Below the pieces are notes generated by a model. That model saw only the letters and a list, made by a program, of their open reading frames with translations. It made no database searches and was not told the DNA's origin. From DASRHD01 sp035485575 (lineage in GTDB: Bacteria > Verrucomicrobiota > Verrucomicrobiia > Opitutales > Opitutaceae): a stretch of DNA of 64,000 nucleotides. Where the stretch lies: contig DATHNW010000010.1 of assembly GCA_035485575.1 (NCBI GenBank), positions 73,423-137,422 of the forward strand, given 5' to 3'. The stretch's first letter is position 1. Each line of letters starts with the position of its first letter. Below, one piece after another: positions 59,060 to 64,000 of this stretch. A program made the translations under genes and the position numbers.

Positions 59060-60823
59060 ATGCGCCCGTCTTTTATGGCTGGAACGACCACGGGATCGCT
59101 GACGGGAGCCAAAAATTCCTGCAAGGCACCCTTCTGGGCAACCGGGCTGGCATGCGCGGTGATCGTGCTGGCGGCGCTGGCCGCGTATGGCAACAGCTTG
59201 GGCGGAGCCTTCATTTTTGATGATCAGCCGGCGATCACGGACAATCCGACGATCCGCCATCTCTGGCCGCTAGGTGATGTGCTGAGTCCTCCGCGCGGGA
59301 CGACGGTGGAGGGGCGTCCGCTGCTCAACCTGTCGTTGGCGCTCAACTACGCTGTGAGCGGCACGGAGGTCTGGAGCTACCATGTGCTCAACCTGCTGAT
59401 TCACGTGCTGGCCGGACTGACCTTGTTCGGGATCGTGCGACGGACGTTGCTCCGACCGGTGCTGCGTGAAAAGTATGGCGAAGCCGCCGTGCCCCTGGCT
59501 GGGGGTGTGGCGTTGCTGTGGACCGTGCATCCGTTGCAGACCGAGGCGGTAACGTATGTGATCCAGCGGGCGGAGTCGCTCATGGGGCTGTTTTATTTGC
59601 TGACGCTTTATTGTTTCATCCGGTCGGTAGACTCGCAAAAACCGGTGCGATGGCAGGCGGCTTCAATCATCGCCTGCTTGCTGGGGATGGCGACGAAGGA
59701 GGTGATGGTGTCGGCGCCGCTGATGGTGTTTTTGTACGACCGGACGTTTGTGGCCGGAACCTTTGCGGAAGCGTGGAAGCAGCGCGTGAAATATTATCTC
59801 GGCTTGGCGGCCACCTGGCTGCAACTCGGCTATCTCTTATTGAGCATGGGCGGCAGCCGCAGCGGAGTGATGGGCTTCAGTGTGGGTGTTTCCTGGTGGG
59901 CGCAGTGGCTGACCCAGTTTCAGGCTGTCGTGCACTACCTCTGGCTGTCCCTCTGGCTCGATCCGCTGGTGTTTGAGTATGGAAAATACCAGGTAAAGCA
60001 CGCGGGAGAGGCGGTGCCCTATGCGCTGGTTTTGATTCCGCTGATGGCCGGCACGATCATCAGCCTGTGGCACAAGCCGGCCTGGGGTTTTCTGGGCCTG
60101 TGGTTTTTCGCGATCCTGGCGCCGACGTCATTGATCCCCGAGACCACCCAGATGATCGTGGAGCACCGGATGTATCTGCCGCTGGCGGCGGTGCTGGCTG
60201 GGCTGGTGCTGGGGATTCACCGGCTGGCGGGAAGGCGGAGCCTGATTATTTTCCTGGCGCTGGCGGCGGGCTGCGGATTTCTGACCGCGCGGCGCAATCG
60301 GGATTATCGTACGGAGCTGACCATCTGGAGCGACACGGTGGCCAAACGCCCGGACAACGCGCTGGCGCATAATGACCTTGGCATCGCCCTCGACAAGGCC
60401 GGGTGTCTGCCTGAAGCCATCGCCCAGTTCGAGCTGGCGGCGCGGGTTGCGCCCGATTACGCGGAGGCGCGCTATAATCTCGGGGTCGCGCTGCAAAAAA
60501 CCGGCCGGATTTCCGAGGCGATCGGCTGCTTTGAGGAAGCCGTGCGGCTCAAGCCGGATTATGCGGATGCGCACTACAACCTGGGCACCTGCCTCGGACA
60601 AACGGGGCGTCTGGCCGAAGCGATCGATCACCTCAAGGCCGCGGTGCGGCTCCGGCCCGATTACGCCGAGGCGCATAACAATCTCGGGATTGCGTTGTAT
60701 AAAGCGGGCCGGATTCCCGAGGCGATCGCGCAATTTGAGGAAGTGCTGCGGATCAATCCCGACTTTGTGGCTGCGCGCAGGGCCTTGGAAAAATTACAGG
60801 TGGCTGCAAAGCACGGTTTTTAG
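59060..60823 (+). CDS. TMTC-like membrane protein with C-terminal TPR repeats
   Basis: This 587-residue protein (ATG at 59060; GTG at 58991 and ATG at 59075 possible) has about ten hydrophobic helices in the first 400 residues. The loop motif FIFDDQPAITDNPTIRHLWPL is typical of TMTC/GT-C-type O-mannosyltransferase-like proteins. The C-terminus has four to five TPR units (AEARYNLGVALQKTGRISEA, AHYNLGTCLGQTGRLAEA). A donor substrate cannot be inferred. Its stop codon lies within the second flanking direct repeat. Confidence 0.8.
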   Translation: MRPSFMAGTTTGSLTGAKNSCKAPFWATGLACAVIVLAALAAYGNSLGGAFIFDDQPAITDNPTIRHLWPLGDVLSPPRGTTVEGRPLLNLSLALNYAVSGTEVWSYHVLNLLIHVLAGLTLFGIVRRTLLRPVLREKYGEAAVPLAGGVALLWTVHPLQTEAVTYVIQRAESLMGLFYLLTLYCFIRSVDSQKPVRWQAASIIACLLGMATKEVMVSAPLMVFLYDRTFVAGTFAEAWKQRVKYYLGLAATWLQLGYLLLSMGGSRSGVMGFSVGVSWWAQWLTQFQAVVHYLWLSLWLDPLVFEYGKYQVKHAGEAVPYALVLIPLMAGTIISLWHKPAWGFLGLWFFAILAPTSLIPETTQMIVEHRMYLPLAAVLAGLVLGIHRLAGRRSLIIFLALAAGCGFLTARRNRDYRTELTIWSDTVAKRPDNALAHNDLGIALDKAGCLPEAIAQFELAARVAPDYAEARYNLGVALQKTGRISEAIGCFEEAVRLKPDYADAHYNLGTCLGQTGRLAEAIDHLKAAVRLRPDYAEAHNNLGIALYKAGRIPEAIAQFEEVLRINPDFVAARRALEKLQVAAKHGF

Positions 60824-60960
60824 GTGCAGAGGATGCCGTGAGGTGACGGACTTCGATCGTGGAAACGCCGTATGAAGCGCAAAGGCGTCAAAACGCGAAG
60901 CGGTACTGGCGTGCGGGGCTAATTCCAAGATTGCAGTCAGAGTTGCTGCAAACAAAAGGT
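60822..60960. repeat. Direct repeat, copy 2, with remnant of an ABC ATPase start
   Basis: Read on the minus strand, the sequence encodes TIEVRHLT where the intact ABC gene has MIEVRNLT. The start ATG has become ACG, and a one-base shift follows. The copy begins within the stop codon of the TMTC-like gene and ends before the lipoprotein gene. It is a decayed duplicate of 58907-59046. Confidence 0.8.
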
Positions 60961-60995
60961 TATCAATTTACCAAGGCCCTTCCTAACAAGACATC

Positions 60996-61604
60996 ATGCA
61001 AAAAACCTCAGCGTTATTTTCGCTGGCAATAATCGCCCTGCTTTCAGGGTGTGCAACCTCACAGACCCTCTCAGATGCTGATCGATCAAGAATTAAATCG
61101 GTCACGCTAAATTCGAAAATTGAAAGTGTTCCATTGGATTATGACACCATCGCTGTCGCGACGTCTGAAGTGCTTAGTAAATGGCAGGGCAACGTCGGTG
61201 AAGAGGGCAAAGCAATAGAGGAATACATGGCAAGGCATGGCATCACAATTGAGGACGTAGTGCGTAATGAATTCGTGCGACAATGGAAAAGCCGTCAGAT
61301 ATTTTCCTTGGTGGATAAAGATGGTGATGCTGAGATTACACTGAGCATTTATTATTACATCCTAGCTCAGCCTAATATGTTCTCTCCTGCCCTACGTGTT
61401 GGTATTGGCGTTGAAGCGCTTATCAAAGACAAAGCAGGCAAGGAATTGTGGAGGAAAAGATCGGGAGTAAAACCGCTAAATTCTTCATTTCCTAAGCATT
61501 CTTGGGATGAAATGGAGGCAAATCCAGAGCTCTTCAGGGAGATGGGTGAAGGGGAAGCCCGACAAATTATAAAAGAGCTTCTGGATGATCTTGAAAAGTC
61601 GTAG
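60996..61604 (+). CDS. Lipoprotein of unknown family, AT-richer than its neighbours
   Basis: The 202-residue product has a signal peptide and lipobox (IALLSGC, Cys near residue 19). The rest includes YDTIAVATSEVLSKWQGNV, MARHGITIEDVVRNEFVRQW and ILAQPNMFSPALRVGIGVEA. The family is not recognised. The codons are clearly AT-richer than in the genes on either side, so it may have been acquired recently. It lies just after copy 2 of the direct repeat. Confidence 0.7.
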   Translation: MQKTSALFSLAIIALLSGCATSQTLSDADRSRIKSVTLNSKIESVPLDYDTIAVATSEVLSKWQGNVGEEGKAIEEYMARHGITIEDVVRNEFVRQWKSRQIFSLVDKDGDAEITLSIYYYILAQPNMFSPALRVGIGVEALIKDKAGKELWRKRSGVKPLNSSFPKHSWDEMEANPELFREMGEGEARQIIKELLDDLEKS

Positions 61605-61661
61605 TCGGCTACGCGTCGGGAAGCGCCAAATCAATAGTCAAAGATATTGAATGAAAACAAA

Positions 61662-61688
61662 AAGCCGGAGGCGCGTGGCCTCCGGCTT
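61662..61688 (-). terminator. Rho-independent terminator of pnp
   Basis: An 11-bp perfect GC-rich stem (61662-61672 with 61678-61688) has a 5-base loop. On the minus strand it is followed by TTTGTTTTC. It sits 27 bases past the pnp stop. Confidence 0.85.
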
Positions 61689-61714
61689 GGTTAAGCTGAG
61701 TTGATCCAGGCGGA

Positions 61715-63901
61715 TCAGTTCGCGACGGCGGGCTGGGCTTCGGCCGCGGCGGCCTGGGGCTGCTGCGTTTCCATGTCCTTCATCGCGGCCTTGCGCGAGA
61801 GGCGGACCTTGCCGGTCTTCTCGTCGATGCCGATGCACTTGACCCAGACCATGTCGCCCATCTTGACGACGTCCTCGGTGCGGCGCACGCGGAAGTCGGC
61901 GAGTTCGCTGATGTGGACGAGGCCTTCCTTGCCGGGCATGCATTCGACGAAGGCGCCGAATTCTTTGATGCCGGTGACGCGGCCGTGGTAGAGCTTGCCC
62001 ATTTCGATCTGGGAGCCGCCACCGCAGAGGGAGTCGATTTCCTGCACGGCGCGGTTCATGGCGTCGGCATTGTTCGAGTAGATGAAGACCTTGCCGGAGT
62101 CGTCCTCGGCGATGTCGATCTGCGCGCCGGTCGTCTCGGTGATGCGGCGGATGGTCTTGCCACCCGGGCCGATGAGCAGGCCGATCTTCTCGGGGTCGAT
62201 CTGGATGGTCTGGATGCGCGGCGCGTAGGTGCTGAGCTGGGCACGGGGCGCGGGGATGGAGGCGAGCATCGCCTTGAGGATCTGGATGCGGGCTTCACGG
62301 GCCTGGAAGACCGCCTTCTTGGCGATGTCGAAGCGGAGGCCGCTGATCTTCAGGTCGAGCTGAAAGCCGGTGATGCCGGTGGTGGTGCCGGCGATCTTGA
62401 AGTCCATGTCGCCGAAGTGATCTTCCTCGCCGATGATGTCGGTGAGGGTGACGAACTTGGTGATTTCACCCGCGTCGTTCTTCTCAGTGATGAGGCCGCA
62501 GGAAATGCCGGCGACGGGCGCGACGATGGGCACGCCGGCGTCCATGAGCGAGAGACAACCGCCGCAGATCGAGGCCATCGAGGTGGAACCGTTCGAGGCC
62601 ATGATTTCGGAGGTGAGGCGGACGGAGTAGGGAAACACGTCCTCGGCGGGCACGACGGGCAGGAGCGAACGCTCGGCGAGCGCACCATGGCCGATTTCGC
62701 GGCGGCCGGGGCCGATGAAGCGGCCGGTCTCGCCGACGGAGAACGGCGGGAAGTTGTAATGGAGGATGAACGACTTCGACTTGGCGCCGCCGGTGAGGGC
62801 GTCGAGGTCCTGGGCTTCCTTCGTCGGGCCGAGCGTGGTGATGACGAGGCCCTGGGTGTCGCCGCGCTGGAAGAGGGCGGAGCCGTGCACACGGGGGAGG
62901 ACGCCGACTTCGCACGAGATCGGGCGGAGCGAGAGGCTGTCGCGGCCGTCGGCGCGGGTGCCGCGCTCGAGGACGGCGGAGCGGTAGGCGTGCTCTTGCA
63001 GTTCCTCGAAGACGATGGAGACGTCGGAATCGGCGAAGTTGCCCACGCCAAGTTCGGCGGTGAGGGCGGCCTTGGCCTCGTCCTTGAGCGCCTTGATGTT
63101 GGCGGTGCGGACGGGCTTTTCCTTGCCGAAAATGGCGTCGACGATCTTGGGGCCGGCGATGCGCTTGATGATGGCCTCGGCCTCGGGCTTGGCGGTGACG
63201 AGGGCGAACTTGGCCTTCGGCTTGCCGGCGACGGTGACGAGCTGCTTGATCGCGGTGATGATGGGCTGGATGGCCTGGTGCGCGAATTCGAGGGCCTCGA
63301 TGAAGCGATCCTCGGGCAGCTGGTCGGCCGAGCCTTCGATCATGAGCATTTCCTTCTCGGTGCCGACGTAGATGAGGTCGAGGTTACTCGAGAACATCTG
63401 CTCGATGGTGGGATTGACAACGAACTGGCCGTCGACCTGGCCGATGCGCACGGCGGCGATGGGGCCGTTCCACGGAATGTCGGAGATGGCGAGTGCGGCG
63501 CTGGCGCCGTTGACCATGGAGATGTCGGATTCGTGGGTCTGGTCGGCGCTTAGGAGCAGGCCGATGACCTGGACTTCATTGAGGAAGCCCTTGGGGAAGA
63601 GCGGACGGCAGGGACGGTCGCAGAGGCGCGAGGTGAGGATTTCCTTTTCGGAAGGACGGCCTTCGCGCTTGAAGTAGCCGCCGGGGAATTTCCCGACTGC
63701 AGCCGCCTTTTCCCGGTAATCGACGGTGAGCGGAAACCAGTCCTGGCCTTCCTTGATGGTGGTGGCGGAAACCGCGCTGACCATGATGATGGTCTCGCCC
63801 GAGCGCACGGTGACGGCGCCGTCGGCGAGTCTCGCGAGTTTGCCGGTCTCGATGGTAATGGCAGTGGCGCCGAGTTGCGCCGTGACGTGATGGATACTCA
63901 T
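61715..63901 (-). CDS. pnp: Polyribonucleotide nucleotidyltransferase (PNPase)
   Basis: PNPase degrades RNA 3' to 5' by phosphorolysis as part of the RNA degradosome. The 728-residue protein has two RNase PH domains (RPLFPKGFLNEVQ in the first; IGHGALAERSLLPVVP and VRLTSEIMASNGSTSMASICGG in the second), a KH domain (IGLLIGPGGKTIRRITETTG) and a C-terminal S1 domain (GRVTGIKEFGAFVECMPGKEG). A short Ala/Gln-rich tail ends it. rpsO, often upstream, is not inside the window. Confidence 0.97.
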   Translation of the reverse strand: MSIHHVTAQLGATAITIETGKLARLADGAVTVRSGETIIMVSAVSATTIKEGQDWFPLTVDYREKAAAVGKFPGGYFKREGRPSEKEILTSRLCDRPCRPLFPKGFLNEVQVIGLLLSADQTHESDISMVNGASAALAISDIPWNGPIAAVRIGQVDGQFVVNPTIEQMFSSNLDLIYVGTEKEMLMIEGSADQLPEDRFIEALEFAHQAIQPIITAIKQLVTVAGKPKAKFALVTAKPEAEAIIKRIAGPKIVDAIFGKEKPVRTANIKALKDEAKAALTAELGVGNFADSDVSIVFEELQEHAYRSAVLERGTRADGRDSLSLRPISCEVGVLPRVHGSALFQRGDTQGLVITTLGPTKEAQDLDALTGGAKSKSFILHYNFPPFSVGETGRFIGPGRREIGHGALAERSLLPVVPAEDVFPYSVRLTSEIMASNGSTSMASICGGCLSLMDAGVPIVAPVAGISCGLITEKNDAGEITKFVTLTDIIGEEDHFGDMDFKIAGTTTGITGFQLDLKISGLRFDIAKKAVFQAREARIQILKAMLASIPAPRAQLSTYAPRIQTIQIDPEKIGLLIGPGGKTIRRITETTGAQIDIAEDDSGKVFIYSNNADAMNRAVQEIDSLCGGGSQIEMGKLYHGRVTGIKEFGAFVECMPGKEGLVHISELADFRVRRTEDVVKMGDMVWVKCIGIDEKTGKVRLSRKAAMKDMETQQPQAAAAEAQPAVAN

Positions 63902-63976
63902 AGGTGCTAAATGGCATCCGACACCGCATTCCGAAAAAGTTTCGTGCCGTTCGAAGGGGGCCGTGCCCGCTCCTCG

Positions 63977-64000
63977 TTCTTAATCTTAATCTTACTCTTA
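63977..64000. repeat. CTTAAT hexamer repeat at the window edge
   Basis: Near-perfect repeats of CTTAAT (CTTAATCTTAATCTTACTCT) run into the window end. It is non-coding, upstream of pnp. Confidence 0.7.

Noticed and set aside
61913..63553. A 546-codon + strand frame opposite pnp, rich in Asp, Gly and Glu
   Set aside because: It is the antisense shadow of PNPase, whose RNase PH, KH and S1 domains are intact on the minus strand.

Overview
The window is a GC-rich, gene-dense chromosomal stretch of a Gram-negative bacterium, most likely a verrucomicrobium of the Opitutaceae type. This is inferred from the outer-membrane genes (BamA, OmpH/Skp, LpxD, heptose synthesis, TonB/ExbBD), a Minf_1886-family protein that I know only from the Verrucomicrobia/Planctomycetes side of the tree, GatCAB next to pheST, and a MoxR-DUF58-Bat operon. 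There is no integrase, transposase, CRISPR array or prophage. Most of the window is housekeeping DNA with accessory islets at about 40.5-46 kb and 57.8-61.6 kb.

Layout. 0-8.1 kb (+): dnaB, bamA (TTG start overlapping dnaB), ompH/skp, lpxD, prs and a DegQ-like protease, mostly cell-envelope biogenesis. 8.2-9.8 kb: pyrE (-), an HTH/metallo-beta-lactamase-fold fusion (+) and tRNA-Pro (-). 9.9-15.5 kb (-): an eight-gene operon exbB-exbD-exbD-tonB-TPR-coiled coil-coiled coil-DUF1573, which resembles a Tol/Ton-type energy-transducing machine. 15.8-16.2 kb (-): tRNA-Lys, tRNA-Thr, tRNA-Gln. 16.4-24 kb (+): rpmI-rplT, pheS-pheT, gatC-gatA-gatB, and then an exported Fe/Mn superoxide dismutase. 24.9-25.6 kb (-): a Fur-family regulator followed by an unannotated 27-codon membrane microprotein. 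25.8-28.8 kb (+): Minf_1886 protein and a fused M16 protease.

28.9-34.2 kb (-): nadK, tlyA, mutM/fpg (with a degenerate zinc finger), gmhB, hldE kinase domain and an M24 peptidase. 34.3-41.7 kb: mixed small genes, including two lipoproteins, a NUDIX hydrolase, a metallophosphoesterase, a DUF4412-like protein, YhcH, rlmJ, Hsp20, a MazG-like protein and a membrane protein. 41.7-45.9 kb (-): one secreted 1394-residue protein built of two seven-repeat propeller-like blocks, five chitobiase-C-like modules and five FG-GAP/VCBS-like repeats. 46-48.2 kb: mogA/moaB, gluQ and a LOG-family gene. 48.2-55.5 kb (-): moxR-DUF58-batA-batB-batD. 55.6-57.7 kb: an RF-1-domain rescue factor, a PEGA lipoprotein and rmuC.

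58-61.6 kb: an orphan ABC ATPase, a TMTC-like membrane/TPR protein bracketed by imperfect direct repeats that carry a decayed copy of the ABC gene start, and an AT-richer lipoprotein. The window ends with pnp (-). Dispersed non-coding repeats (MITE-like palindromes and CTTTGCGTT-type motifs) sit in several intergenic gaps.

The points most worth following up are the microprotein next to fur, the Ton-like operon with its twin coiled-coil proteins, the HTH-MBL fusion with altered metal motif, the repeat-flanked TMTC gene and the two-propeller secreted protein. Everything here was read by eye, so family assignments are from motif recognition and not from searches.
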